DNA from: Erigeron canadensis
Lineage: Eukaryota; Streptophyta; Magnoliopsida; Asterales; Asteraceae
Assembly (NCBI RefSeq): GCF_010389155.1
Contig: NC_057765.1
Coordinates: forward strand, 3,224,001-3,288,000
DNA: 64,000 nucleotides
Direction of reading: 5' to 3'
The notes below the pieces were generated by a model. The model ran no database searches, was not told the origin of the DNA, and saw only the letters and a program-made list of their open reading frames with translations. Numbering within the stretch: the first letter of the stretch is position 1; every line of letters starts with the position of its first letter. Position numbers and translations under genes: made by a program. Shown here one piece after another: positions 12,201 to 23,284 of this stretch.

Positions 12201-14086
12201 TGGGTCAAATTGCTTACCTGAAGACCATATATATGTGTTCAAATAAAGTGTATCTTAACTGAATGGATTTGTTTTTCTTCTGTATTGTTTTCGATAATAC
12301 AGCTGTTTTCACTCGGAAGTAATGGAGAAAGGAACAAAATGATATCTGCAACAAAGTTTTCATACAAAAATCGTTGGTCACATAAGTGGCGATCTATTTC
12401 AGGATCTAGGTTCTTATCTATCTCTTTCAATTCTTAGAGTATTTGCGTTTGCTTGTGCACATGCGTTGTACTGTAGTAAATTGCAGCTTTCATTAACTCG
12501 TTACTATTAGGTACGAGTAATTTTTTTTTATTTTAACGACAAATGTATCATGGAAATGACATATAGTATATGTGCTAAGTCTAATTAAATATCTTATGGC
12601 AAGTGTAGATTTCAGAAAGTCGCGAAGATGTTAGATATTTCAAATATGAAGATCCAAATCCGGACAAGGACTCAGTTTTTATCTCCTGGAGTAAATTACA
12701 GTGTCCATCTAGTTTTCAAGTTTTGTCGTCCAAGAAAATCTCAAGCAAAACGAATGTATGTGAACCTAAAGTACAAAAGAGGGAAGGAGAATTTAAATGC
12801 ATATTTTGCAACATGGAGAGAAGATGAATGGATGATGATTGAATTGTTTCGATTTTTGAATGACTCGGAAAGTACTGATTTTGAGGTTCAGCTGGAAAGT
12901 TTTTCACGATGCTATTGTGGAAGTCGTGCTGTCTATATTCAAGGCATTGAGTTTCAAGAAGTTAATGATGCAAGTTTACTTACTCTTTTGTTTGCCCAGT
13001 GGATCCTTTTGTAAACTCACTAAGCAACAATTTCATTTCCAAGATTAGAAGTTTATATCAAAACGTTTCAATTTATGTACAGGTGAAACATGAAGAAACA
13101 GAGAAGTCGAATGAGATCAGAGGATCCTTTACATCTGAAGAAGTATCCCCAGGGTCTAAAAGTCATGACGATGGTGAAAAGGTTATCTCCTTGTTTCAGA
13201 AAAAATTAACCGATACTACAATTAGATATTCACCCTCGTTTTGTAGTAAACGCTTTAAAGTGTTTGATGAACAGTTTTCATTGCCAAGTGAAGTGATCAG
13301 AAAAAAGTGTCAGATACTTCCTGCAACGGAGTTTCTTTATGACGCTTCTAATGCAAAGCTCACTAATTTAAAGCAGCTTCAGGACTCAAGGTTTGTGTTT
13401 TAAACTTAGTATGTATATATATAAAGGGTAATTGGATGGAAACCCCCTAATCCCATGTACCAATTGGTACCCAACTACCCACTAATCCCCCGGCCAGGCT
13501 AGTATCCAGGTCACTTAATAATCCCCTGATTATCTCAAGTTTGTCTTTGGCAAGACTCGAACCCATGACCTCTTTCTGAAAAGTGGCGGCTGATGTCCAC
13601 TGGGCTATTACCCGGTGGTTGTATATATATATATATATATATTGTCTTACTGTAATCCCATGATCTAATATACCTCGCAGTTTTCAAGAGATGATTGAAC
13701 TTCCATCACAACAAGTATTTCGCATCAAGTGCAAGATCCAAAGCCAAATGTTGTCACCAGATACAAAGTATGACTGTTACCTTGTTTACAAGCTTCAAGA
13801 AAAGGGCTGCAAATTGCATTGTCCTGTGATAGTACGCAATCTACTCCATAAGAGAAGGAAAGAGGCTGGAATTCTATATTTTAGGTTTCCAAGTGATTTA
13901 AATCAACATGGTTCTACACAAGTACCAAAAGAGAGGCAGGATGGATGGATGGAGGTTAAAGTGTGGAAGTTTAACTCAAATCATAACCTCAAGAATGACT
14001 GGCTTCATGTGAATTTGAAACTTATTAGTTATGAAGGGACAATGTCGGGCCTTAATGTATGTGGCCTTGAGTTTCGGCCAATCTAG
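9213..14086 (+). CDS. Tandem kinase with two PP2 domains (kinase-pseudokinase-PP2-PP2)
   Basis: Seven exons: 9213-10244, 10972-11799, 11980-12129, 12303-12409, 12609-12960, 13083-13390, 13681-14086, all with GT-AG introns and continuous frame, giving about 1,060 residues. Kinase 1 (about 10-340) is complete: GSGGYG loop, VAIKR lysine, HRDIKSAN (175-177) and DFG (195-197). The second kinase-like domain (about 350-620) has HRH for HRD (488-490) and NFD for DFG (508-510), and no glycine loop, so it is a pseudokinase. Two PP2-like (PF14299-type) modules follow, at about 640-823 and 900-1060, each with an LSPxxxY core and a C-terminal GxEF motif. No signal peptide or membrane span is seen, so a cytosolic protein is inferred. 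The start is uncertain: ATG 9213 is the first in frame, but a 5' exon is possible because 'tttcag' at 9231 could be an acceptor. A SINE sits in intron 6. A role as receptor or decoy in defence is inference. Confidence 0.85.
13427..13621 (-). mobile_element. tRNA-derived SINE in intron 6
   Basis: Read on the minus strand it carries an RNA polymerase III A box, TAGCCCAGTGG (13609-13599), and a B box, GGGTTCGAGTC (13564-13554), about 35 bp apart as in tRNA-derived SINEs. The tail runs into AT-rich repeat sequence at 13410-13427. It lies antisense within the last intron of the kinase-PP2 gene. Confidence 0.7.
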
Positions 14087-14554
14087 AAGAACTGGGAATG
14101 CCGCACAATGTCCATTCGCGTAACGTTCTACTCATTCATAATTTCCACTTTACATAGTTGAAGTTTTAGGTTAACAATAAAGTTGATTTAAGGATTTGTA
14201 CAATGTATATCGTTGTAAAAGGATATTTGTAGTTTATGATGTGCAGAGGCTGTTTGCATCTTTAACATCATGAGTGTAATTTCAAAAGTTAAAAGGATTA
14301 AAACTGTACGTAATTTTTAATATAATCACAAGAATGATCAGCGTAATCCATTCTACTAAAATTTATCTAATTGAGATGATGTGTGAATGGGATACGTGGT
14401 AATGATGTGTGAATTGGATACGTGTCTTTCAAAACAAACAAGAAGACTTCTTTAAACAGAACCCATATAATGTGCATTACTGAATTTTTTTTTATTTTAT
14501 TTTATTTTATTTTTTTTTGGTGATATATGGGCATTTGTCCTTTAGAAAATTTTA
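14087..14554. other. 3' flank of kinase-PP2 gene
   Basis: This probably contains the 3' UTR and polyadenylation region of the preceding gene ('aacaataaag' at 14174 is a possible signal). It has a T-rich stretch at 14486-14518. Nothing else is recognised. Confidence 0.4.
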
Positions 14555-15032
14555 TCAATACTATTATATAAAAAAAAATAACACTCTCTCTTATCAAATG
14601 TTAAAATGTAACCATGTAAATGTACAAGAATGTCCTTCCTTTATTTCAATTAAAATGCATTCCTATTTAAACTATAGGGAAAGCTTGCATACTGTTTACT
14701 GTATTTAATTAGATACAGCAAAGGTGAAAATCGGGGGGGGGGGGGGGGTATTTAATCACGTTCCAAAAATTGAATAAGATGAATGTGAGAGCAGTATATA
14801 TACTGCTAACAGCATTTAGTATTTTCCCTTAAACTATTTTCACAATTTCACTTCAATTGAATATCCACTTATATTGTTAATACGTGTATTTTTTGTTAGT
14901 GTTGGTTGATATTGAAGTTACGGTATCATCGTGGTATCTCGCTTAATTAATTGTTCACTGATACTGTTTTTGGTAATCACGACATCGAACGTTGTCAATG
15001 GTATCCGCTGCAACGCGCGGGTACCATGCTAG
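14555..15032 (+). mobile_element. Non-autonomous Helitron, 478 bp
   Basis: It starts TCAATACTATTATATAAA after an A (14554) and ends CTAG (15029-15032) followed by T. Just upstream of the end is a GC-rich hairpin segment, CCGCTGCAACGCGCGGG. There are no inverted repeats and no coding capacity. It contains a 16-base G run (14733-14748) and the palindrome 'gcagtatatatactgc' (about 14792). Confidence 0.72.
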
Positions 15033-16379
15033 TAGATAATAAAGAATAAAGGACAAAATATCATGGGCATACCCATAGGGGATATACATTTTACAAAGCC
15101 TAATGTACATCCCAGATAATAAAAATTAAGAGAGAAACTTATCACTTCTTTAATTATGGGTTTAGTTATAAGTGGAGGATTATTTATAGATAAAGAGATG
15201 TGTATATGGTTTTGGTGTTTTAGGACTGTTTTGGATTGCCATCTTGATATAAGTAGTAATTTCATCTTTTTGAAAGTTATAATTTTGGGTAGTGGGTCTT
15301 TTTCTCTGGTTTGACTTCAGAAAGTCAAAAGCAAAGAAATAGTGATTGTTTGGTTATTTTGATTTGGACTTGGCAAAGTTTTATGATGTAATGCTGTGAG
15401 ATGTATTATTTGAGGATAAGAGGGTTGGCTGTTAATAAAAAATCGGCTATTATGTATTTGAGGATAAGAGGGTTGACTGTTAATCGAAAATAGGCTATTA
15501 TGTATTTTGTGGTGATCATTTTTATTATGACTTATGGGGTTGAAGGTTCAGAAGTTAAGATTTGTCATGGGGTTTTAGATTTCAATTTGTGCTTTAGCCT
15601 AGTTAGTCCTGGTTGGGAAAGTGAAATTATGGTCATTTTTAAATGTGGTATTTAAGGTATTAAAGATAGATTGTTGACTTTTAAAAGTCAAAATTAAGGA
15701 AGAGGTAATGCAAAGGAAAATTATTTTGGAAATTGGTTGCTTGTGTTCCTTTTGATGTATGTGTTTAGCTTGGAAGTATGTTATTGTTGGTGCTGAAGTA
15801 TATGGTTTTATTAAGTCTTTTAGTACAACTGTACAAGGGTATGGGTTGGATATATTGTGTTAATGTCAGAGTTGACTTTTCTAGTCAATAGATTGACTGA
15901 TCCATTTTTTGGTGAGAAATATTACATTGTTAATTTAGTTATTTCCTGGTTATGGGGAAAAAGATTTTGTTGGTTGTTCTTAGTATATCTGTTTCGATGG
16001 GATGTTATTATTAGGATGCTGAGCTTTACTTTTGGTTTAGCTTCTGGTGGGCCGAATAATAGAAATATTTCTCGATTTAATCATGTTGGGCCGATTTGTA
16101 GGACTTATAGAGGTTTGGTTGGTTTTTGGTTTATTAATGGCAAAAGGACTTGTAATTCGTTGAAAGGAAATGGTAATTCGGCAAAATGTTTTACTTTGGC
16201 AAAAGGGATTCCTTCAAGATTTAAAGACTTGCAAGTTTATGGATTTGAAATTTTGAAGTTTAGAGATATCAATTGTTATATAATGTTTAAGTTTTGTAAT
16301 AAGTTTTTGATATTTTAATAGACTTCGATAAATATTTTTTCTGGTTAAACTCAAGTTTTTTTATTTTTAAGTGGCAAAA
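15033..16379. other. Intergenic, GT-rich, no supported gene
   Basis: A 153-residue open frame at 15857-16318 starts with a non-ATG codon and has biased T/G-rich composition. It has no recognisable domain and I do not call it a gene. Two ~55-bp near-repeats containing 'tatttgaggataagagggttg' occur at about 15405 and 15460. The stretch may be old transposon sequence. Confidence 0.4.
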
Positions 16380-17160
16380 TGTTATCAATTAACAAGACCG
16401 TCTAGCAAGATACTAGAGGTCATAAACCAACAATACAAAGTCTAGGATACATGAAATTACACATCTAGTCTCATCCCGAAAAACTTTAACAACTAAGATC
16501 GCAAAAAGGTTAAAAAAAAACTTGTGTCAATTACGGTGGGTGGAGACACAAGAAAAAACCCCTTCAATAAAAGCCGAACCACCGGTTTTCACTTTGTAAT
16601 ATTTTTGTTGCGATCCCATACAAGTTTCGGGGAACACTACAATAAGATAGCATCTAGAAAAAAGGAAATACGAGTAGTAAAATAATGAAGCCAAGAAAAG
16701 AAACCAGAATCATGCTCTCTAGTCCCTAATTAAGCATGCAGCCCAACTACAGCAAGTCATATTCGCCCATATTCATCTGCTCGTTCCATTCTTCCCATTT
16801 CAAATAGACGTGGGCAAAAAACCGGTTCTAGATTATCCAAGAACCCGAACCGATAACCGGTTCCACTTTTGGATCCAAAAATTGGTTCCTTACCGGTTCC
16901 AATCGGTTCCAAACCGGTTCCGAACCGAAAAAACCCGAAAAACATGGTCAAACGTTGACCAAGAACCGGTTCCGATCCAATGCCCACCTCTAATTTCACA
17001 CAATCCTTTTTTTCCCGGCTCTGAATCCAACCAAAAGAAGTGGCAACAATCGCATTAAAAATATCTATGCTATTCTCATGAATATTATTGTTAACCATAT
17101 TATATCTAGCTTTCCAAAAGTTTTGAAGATTTAAAGTTGTGACTTTTCTTGAATATTTAT
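16380..17160 (-). mobile_element. LINE (L1-type) 3' fragment
   Basis: On the minus strand, about 17160 down to 17010 translates as the extreme C-terminus of an L1-type LINE ORF2: a segment like 'FWKARYNMVNNN', then 'DIFNAIVATSFGWIQSR'. It is followed, after the nested hAT MITE, by untranslated sequence ending near 16380. Everything upstream of the ORF2 end is missing, a typical 5'-truncated insertion. Recognition rests on a short peptide. Confidence 0.5.
16805..16992. mobile_element. hAT-type MITE, 188 bp, nested in the LINE
   Basis: The ends are TAGACGTGGGCA and the complement of TGCCCACCTCTA, 11 of 12 matching. The flanks are ATTTCAAA (16797-16804) and ATTTCACA (16993-17000), an 8-bp target duplication with one mismatch. 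TAGAGGTGGGCA-type ends and 8-bp duplications are characteristic of hAT elements. The interior is packed with copies of ACCGGTTCC in both orientations. Confidence 0.85.
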
Positions 17161-17399
17161 GGATATATTTATTTTTGATGAATAATCGGAAGATCCTTTG
17201 AGAAATTTAAACTCTTATTTGAACTTGGATATGTTTAGCAGGAAGTTTTTCCATCTTCTAGCTTTTAGGATAATTCTATGGAACTAAAAAAACCACCATT
17301 TGATCAGAGGAATTTTAATCTTAACAAATTAGTTGTTTATAATGCTACTCATATCAAGGATGTTTGAGAAAAAGATGAGATGATGTGAGGTTGTTTGTA

Positions 17400-17830
17400 A
17401 AAAGAATATTGATATGGGTTGATATGGGTGTTGACACCAAGAATGTCCCTTATTAATTGTTTGTAAGGAAGAATGAGCATGAGAGAGATAAAAGATAAAT
17501 GAAAAAAGTTGGTCTTGTTATGTTTATTGGTCATTTGAAAATAATTTGGTTGTTTGTAACAAGGATGGATCATAATCAACATGTTATGTGAGCTTTCTAC
17601 CTATCATTTCACAAACATTTTTTGCTCACTACATTTTTATATATACATCCATTTTACAAACTATCAAATAATTTCAAAATTACTGATAAACATCATCAAA
17701 TCAATTTTGTCATTTACGTTTATCTCTTCCTTTTTATGTCAACATCCACATCAATCTCCACATCATTACCATAACAACAAAATTTCCATTCTCATTGTCT
17801 ATATACCCACAAACAATTATTTTGGGGTGC
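17400..17830. mobile_element. Imperfect foldback element
   Basis: The two halves are loosely inverted around about 17600. Left blocks 'gatatgggtgttgacac', 'gataaaagataaatgaaaaa' and 'tcatttgaaaataatttggt' correspond to the complement of 'gtcaacatccacatc', 'ttgtcatttacgtttatctc' and 'caaataatttcaaaatta'. No target duplication was identified and no class can be assigned. Confidence 0.4.
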
Positions 17831-18517
17831 CAACGTAACCTAACTTAGATATTGGTTTGAGATTATGATCTGATTTGATATTAGTTTGAAATCTAATACG
17901 TTTTATGCTTATGATATTACTTTAGAAATATGGATATGATTGTGACATTGTTCTGAAATGATGTATATGTTCGTTATACTAGTTTGAGACGAAAGAATTT
18001 GATGATTCAATGACACATCTAAATCTTCATTAAACAATTTCAATAAACTTACTTAGCAATCAAGAGTATATACTCATTAACAAGAGTATTTACTTTTAGC
18101 CATGTTACATAGTAAAAGATATCCGATTATGTTTTTTTCCGAACATTATCCGATTATATTAGAATCTAAATCTTAGCCTCTTAGGTACCGTATTTTTTAA
18201 TATTCTTTTCTTACAATGAATTTAGTTATATTTTTCAATTATCATACATTGAGGAATCATTTCAACTCATTCAACTATGGATACAAATTTCAAACAAATT
18301 AATTTACGACTTTGTTTTTATTAAAAATTCATCTTACTCACCTGCTTTTAGTGGATCACATTTAACACGATGTATTAAAAACTTAACAGATCAGAGTTAA
18401 GAAAGTAAACGAAAGTTTTTGTTTATTATTCTTTTTATTTTTAAAAGCTAAATACATTTTACAGATGATGCCAATTATTGTTTTTTTCATCTTTCATGTA
18501 CTTTTCTTTACATTGTA

Positions 18518-18940
18518 TTCTCGAGTTTTTATTAAAATAAAAGAAAAGAGAAGATTGAATAGGGAAAGAAAGGATAGATGATTACATAACAAAGAGACAT
18601 TCTCGAGTTGAAAGAAAAGAAAAGAATGTTGATAGTTAAATGTATTCTTGAATTGAAGGGAATGAAAAGAAAGGATAAAAAAAATATAATTTTACATTTA
18701 TAGCCTTGTAGTAATTAAAACCTTTATATAAGTTTGAGGGGTATAATAATAATTTCATCACTTTTCCTTCCAAATCTTGCCAAAAGTGGCAAGAAAGTTT
18801 TGGGATCAAAATATCCTATTTTCCCCTTTCTTTCCCTTCCCTTTCTTTTAAAAAAAAAAAACTCAAGTATACAAAAACTAAAAGTTTCATACCCTTTCTT
18901 TTCTTATCCCTTCAAAATAAAACTCAAGAATGCACTCTAA
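18518..18940. mobile_element. MITE family A, copy 1
   Basis: The termini are inverted: TGTATTCTCGAGTTTT at the left, and on the right the complement of TGCATTCTTGAGTTTT (18923-18938). The interior is purine-rich on the left and pyrimidine-rich on the right, and includes 'gaaaagaaaag', 'ttccttccaaatc' and 'cctttcttttaaaaaaaa'. A second copy lies at 34400-34848 with the same order of blocks. Confidence 0.6.
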
Positions 18941-19731
18941 GGAATAACATATGTGTTTCTAAAAGCATAAAAGGATAACATATGTGTTTCTAGAAACATA
19001 CATATATGTTTCTTCTCTCACAAATCATTTAAAAATATTAAACCATATGATTGAAATCAATGTTTAAATTTTCAAAAGATTATGAGGAGGAAACATGTAT
19101 GATACATACTAAGGGGGTGTTTGGTAGGAGTGAATCATAAAGAATGGAATTAAAGGAGGGAATAGAAAGAGAATGGAATAATAAGAAAAGGAATGATTAT
19201 TTTGTTTGGTATAACTAGAGAATCGTGACAAGAAACAAAGAAAAGAATCATTCTCTTGTTTGGTTATTTTATTTAATGGAATGGAAAAGACTTTCATATG
19301 GTTTTTACTTATTTATTTATGTATAATCCACATTGATTTTTCAAGAGTTGTTACAGCTTATTTATATTAATGCACTTTTTTCATTATAAACTTTATTTTT
19401 ATTAAATGTTTTTTTTATAATTAGGTTGCTTTATCTTATTATGAAATAATAGTGTTCCTAATTATATCAACAACAAATTGTCACAACATCAATTAATTAA
19501 AGATCTTAAAAACAAAACATTAACATCGTACGTTATATTATAATGCATATACAAATAGCCATTAAGACGAACCATGCCATCGTTCATACTTCATAGTACT
19601 ATCTACCATAGTTTACCAAAATATACATCCCCACATCAGTATCGTATCCTGAACAAAAGATTGTAACCATAATTCAGCAACTTTGAGGGGTAACATGGAG
19701 GAAGTTCAAAATACTAGTTTCCGACAAACAT

Positions 19732-20749
19732 CTAATCCAAGGCATCATTTGCAAGCATTTGGATATAGAGAACTTTGTCTTGTTCAGATGAACGTAGAAA
19801 TATGTGGGCCTTGCTTGTATTACAACCAATGATGTCCATCCCTTTAAGACGTTGATGTGCACTAATGCCCGGTAAACTTTGGATCTCCGTGATAACTTCT
19901 TCAAGAACATCAGCAGCAATGGTTTCATGAGCACTCACAACAATTTTTTCACCCAACGAACCAATGGAATGCTCGATTCTTTCTGTCAAGTCGCTCGAAC
20001 ATTCCTTGAAGATTTCACTGAAGTCGTCACTTTTGCTTCTCTTTCGTTTATTGCTTGCACTTCCCGCAACTCCACCAGATTGTGAAATGTCCATATCAAC
20101 TTCGATGGGTGATGTTGGTGTCTCTTCTACAGCATCTTCTTCTCCAAGATCAACAGCATGAGAACCGGTAGCTCTATCTTTACCGAAAATGGTACAAAGC
20201 TTTTCATAAAAAGGTAATGGCTTACCTTTAAAACCGGCAGCATTTTTATGAGTCTACAACAAACAAAAAAAGTGCATTTTATGAGTTTTTGTTGCATAAC
20301 ATATAAAAAAGTTACTACTAAAAATAAATGTATAATAATAACAATATATAGAGGCCTTTCTTGAGCCTATATTAGAGTTGACTAACCTTGATGTACTCCT
20401 CCCACACTTGCTCTTCTGCATCAATGCAACCTTTCCCAGAATCCCACTTAAAGCCAAAGCCACTTGTACTAGTTCCTACTATCATGTCGTGCACAATGGT
20501 AAAATTTGACTTCAAAGTTTTCATTCTCGACTTGATATGAGGTTCAGCTTTAATGCCTGAGTTAGGCAGGCTTTTTTCCAATAGTTGTTCCACAGCTTTA
20601 AGATACCCGGGCTTGAATCCGTTATCGGCACCTGAATACTTACCAGATACATGCACTTCCATCAATGCATCGATTAGCTTAGCATCTTCCTCTGTAGTCC
20701 ATGGTCTTTTGTTTCTTCCTGGTCCTCTAACTACACTTGAATCTGCCAT
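19732..20749 (-). CDS. Harbinger ORF1, Myb/SANT-like DNA-binding protein
   Basis: Two exons, 20749-20387 and 20253-19732, give an intact protein of 294 residues. The ATG at 20749 precedes the conserved RPWTTEEDAKLIDAL stretch. Residues about 10-120 form the Myb/SANT-like domain found in plant Harbinger ORF1 proteins (tryptophans at W18 and in 'GFKWDSGKG' and 'VWEEYIK'). A basic patch, KRKRSKSD, near residue 180 may be a nuclear signal. The C-terminal part, from 'DDFSEIF' onward, is helical. In this family ORF1 binds the element ends and helps bring the transposase into the nucleus. The donor AAG|GTTAG and acceptor GTAG|ACT are canonical. Confidence 0.8.
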
Positions 20750-20995
20750 ACCTATGGCTATATAATTGAACAAGAAATATAGTTGACCTGCTGGAAAAAT
20801 TGTAAGAAATTTTATTGAAAATAACTTACTTGTACATTGAACCATATATATATATGTATGCGAATATCACAATAATGGAACATACATCAGTGGTCACAAA
20901 AACATACATTCAGCTTCTATTCTTAACTAGAAAGTCACAAAAATACAATTTTGGCACTTACTAATAATAAGAAATCTAAACATACAAAAATCACA

Positions 20996-22385
20996 CTAAT
21001 GAGCGCGCCTTGCATTCCATTCAGTAAACATTGCGTTTGCAAGATTATCCCTATAATCACTCCACACTTGTGAAGTCTCCACGGTTGTAATAACATTATC
21101 GTGATCATTTATAGGTTGTGTATGATTAATTGGCACTTCGTGCTCTATAGGGTCTTCTGCCATTGTTGCACGGATGAAATTATTTATCAAACAACAAGCA
21201 ATTATTATTTGTGACATGGAATCATGTGGATGGAATGAAACATCACGCAAAATTGCCCATCTATTCTTAATCAACCCGAAACATCTCTCAATTACATTCC
21301 TTGCTTGTGCGTGTCTCATGTTATACAATTCTTTTGCAGTTGTAGGCGGATGATTCCAATCATTAAGATGGTACCGTTGACCTCGATAAGGACTTAAAAA
21401 ACCTTCACAGTTCATATAACCGGCATCACAAAGGTAGTAATTTCCTATTAGATCCAATGAAACATGTCTTAATTAAATTGTTACTCATAAAGATGGTTGT
21501 GTTTTATTTTATATGTATCATAACATACCATGAGGTACTTTAAGACCGTTTGGCCTACTAATAGCATCTCGAAGTACCCGACTATCGGCTGCAGAACCCT
21601 CCCATCCCGCCAACACATATGTGAATTAAAGGTCTCTTGTACAAACACCAAGGACATTTGTACAGATCTCACCCTTTCGGGACCGATAAGGTTTTCGATC
21701 ACTAGCTGGGACCCTAACTTTAACATATGTTCCGTCTAATGCTCCTAGACAACCCTTCAACCAAAAACAAAAATAGATATATAACAACAAGCAAAATGGG
21801 GACTAGTATAAAACCCGGATAGTTTTAGAGATAAATTCATAACCGACTAACCTTAAACCATTTCCACCTCTCGTCTATTTCATTGTCTGGAATTGGTACC
21901 GGTTCTTTATAAAACTCTTTGTGTACTCGACATACCGCTTTTAGCACTAACTTGAAATACCGACATATAGTTTCACCAGACCTTTTGAACATGATACCTA
22001 TGTTCCGATTTTTTTCATTGTGTGCAAGTGTGTGTAAAAACATAGCTACTTGTTCATCGACTAACATATTTTTGCTATTACTTAACCCCCCTCTATTTTC
22101 AAGAATTTTACAAAGTTTTGTAAAAGTGTATATATCCATTCTTGTAGTGACTATACTCGCAACATCACTTGCATATACCATTCTTATCATATTCTGACCT
22201 CTTTCATAATAACTAACAAAATATTTTGAACTTAATGTTCTTGACTCGATTACATGATTCATGGCAGCACCACACAACAAAAACCAACGTGCAGAAAAAT
22301 ACATTGCGTGAGATGCTCCTAAAGTGGCCATCATAGCAGCTTGCCTAGTTTGGATTCTTCTCTGAAAATAATTTGTTCTCGCCAT
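20996..22385 (-). pseudogene. Harbinger DDE transposase with one nonsense codon
   Basis: Three exons fit: 22385-21852, 21754-21529 and 21444-20996 (403 codons in frame). The catalytic acidic residues are all present: D in GALDGTYVKVR, D in LCDAGY, and E in NVIERCFG. The N-terminal part has the usual helical region of the nuclease family (DUF8040/DDE_Tnp_4 type). Exon 2 contains an in-frame TAA after 'GVCTRDL', where family members have glutamine or similar. As read, the protein would therefore stop before the second D. Everything else is open, so this looks like a recent single-base loss. A sequencing error is also possible. Confidence 0.8.
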
Positions 22386-23147
22386 CTACATAATACCCAA
22401 ATTACAAAGACCAAAACTAAAAAATGAAACTTTAAAACATGTAATAAAAATATACTTATATAGTTTTTTCTTGCAAGATTAAAATAGTATATTGTTTCAT
22501 GTAATGATGTATAGCTTCAGGATAACTAGAATCATGTAATAATAAACTTTTTTTTTTATTTACATGACTTACTCGATCAAAATAGTAACAAAATAATATA
22601 AGAAGTAGTAATTACAACTAGTGATTACAAGTAGTGAAGTGAATACCATATTTATTAAAATTAAAATAGACTACACAGAAATACAAAAAAATGATAATAT
22701 AAAGAAAGAATAATAAAGTTGATAAAGTTTCAAACCTTTGTAAGAAGATTCACCGCTATTTTGTTTGAAAGAAGATAGGAAGAATCAATAGAATACCTCG
22801 TTTAAGATCTGATGATATTTTGATGATGATGATGATGAAAAAACTTTTCAAATTTCAATCGTCATATCTAGGGTTTGAGAAAACATTTTGATTTGGGGAT
22901 AATGTGAAACTCATATTTTATAATTGTTTTTTTAAGGCATAACTTTGATTCTCCTGATTTTACAAAGGAGGAATGAGCGTAGTTAAAATATTGATTCTTC
23001 CCCTTTCTACAGCTTTTTAGAAAGAATAAAATTGATGGAAAGAGAATGTCATTTTTATTCTCTATTTCCATTCCTTCTATCCACCAAACAAAAGAAAAAC
23101 CCCTTATTTCCATTTTCTCTTTTTCATTTACATGTACCAAACACCCC

Positions 23148-23284
23148 TAAAACATGTCTATTTTTCCATTTCTTTAAATACATGCTTTAAAATAGCACCA
23201 AAACTCCACACACATTACCATTTTTCACATCCTCTCAAAATCAGAAAAGTAAAACGCACCACCGCCGCCACTCTTCGCCGGAAA
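23148..23284 (+). promoter_or_regulatory. Truncated proximal promoter/5' leader of arogenate dehydrogenase
   Basis: Only 137 bp separate the right end of the Harbinger element from the ATG. 'ctttaaatac' at about 23173 is the only TATA-like sequence in this gap; the rest is a CT/CA-rich leader. Sequence further upstream now belongs to the transposon, so the original distal promoter is 4 kb away or replaced. Confidence 0.4.

Larger units (their letters stand above)
19113..23147 (-). mobile_element. Near-complete PIF/Harbinger DNA transposon
   Basis: A 4,035-bp element bounded by GGGGGTGTTTGGTA (19113) and its complement TACCAAACACCCC (23135-23147). Both ends are flanked by the 3-bp duplication TAA (19110-19112 and 23148-23150), as expected for PIF/Harbinger. 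It carries the two genes of an autonomous member, both on the minus strand: a DDE transposase (22385-20996) and a Myb/SANT-like ORF1 (20749-19732). The transposase has one nonsense codon. G-run/A-rich subterminal blocks such as 'agaatggaat' at the left have counterparts at the right. Confidence 0.92.

Noticed and set aside
13554..13609. Possible tRNA gene from A and B box matches
   Set aside because: The sequence does not fold into a tRNA cloverleaf and sits in a repeat-like block; a SINE is the better reading.
15857..16318. 153-residue plus-strand open frame
   Set aside because: Non-ATG start, T/G-biased composition, no recognisable domain, and no promoter or splice context.
16757..17098. 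113-residue minus-strand frame as a gene
   Set aside because: It is a LINE C-terminal scrap read through the nested hAT MITE, not a host gene.
23132..23284. Longer N-terminus for arogenate dehydrogenase from the upstream ATG
   Set aside because: That ATG lies inside the Harbinger terminal repeat; the extension lacks family similarity, whereas ATG 23285 gives a normal transit peptide.
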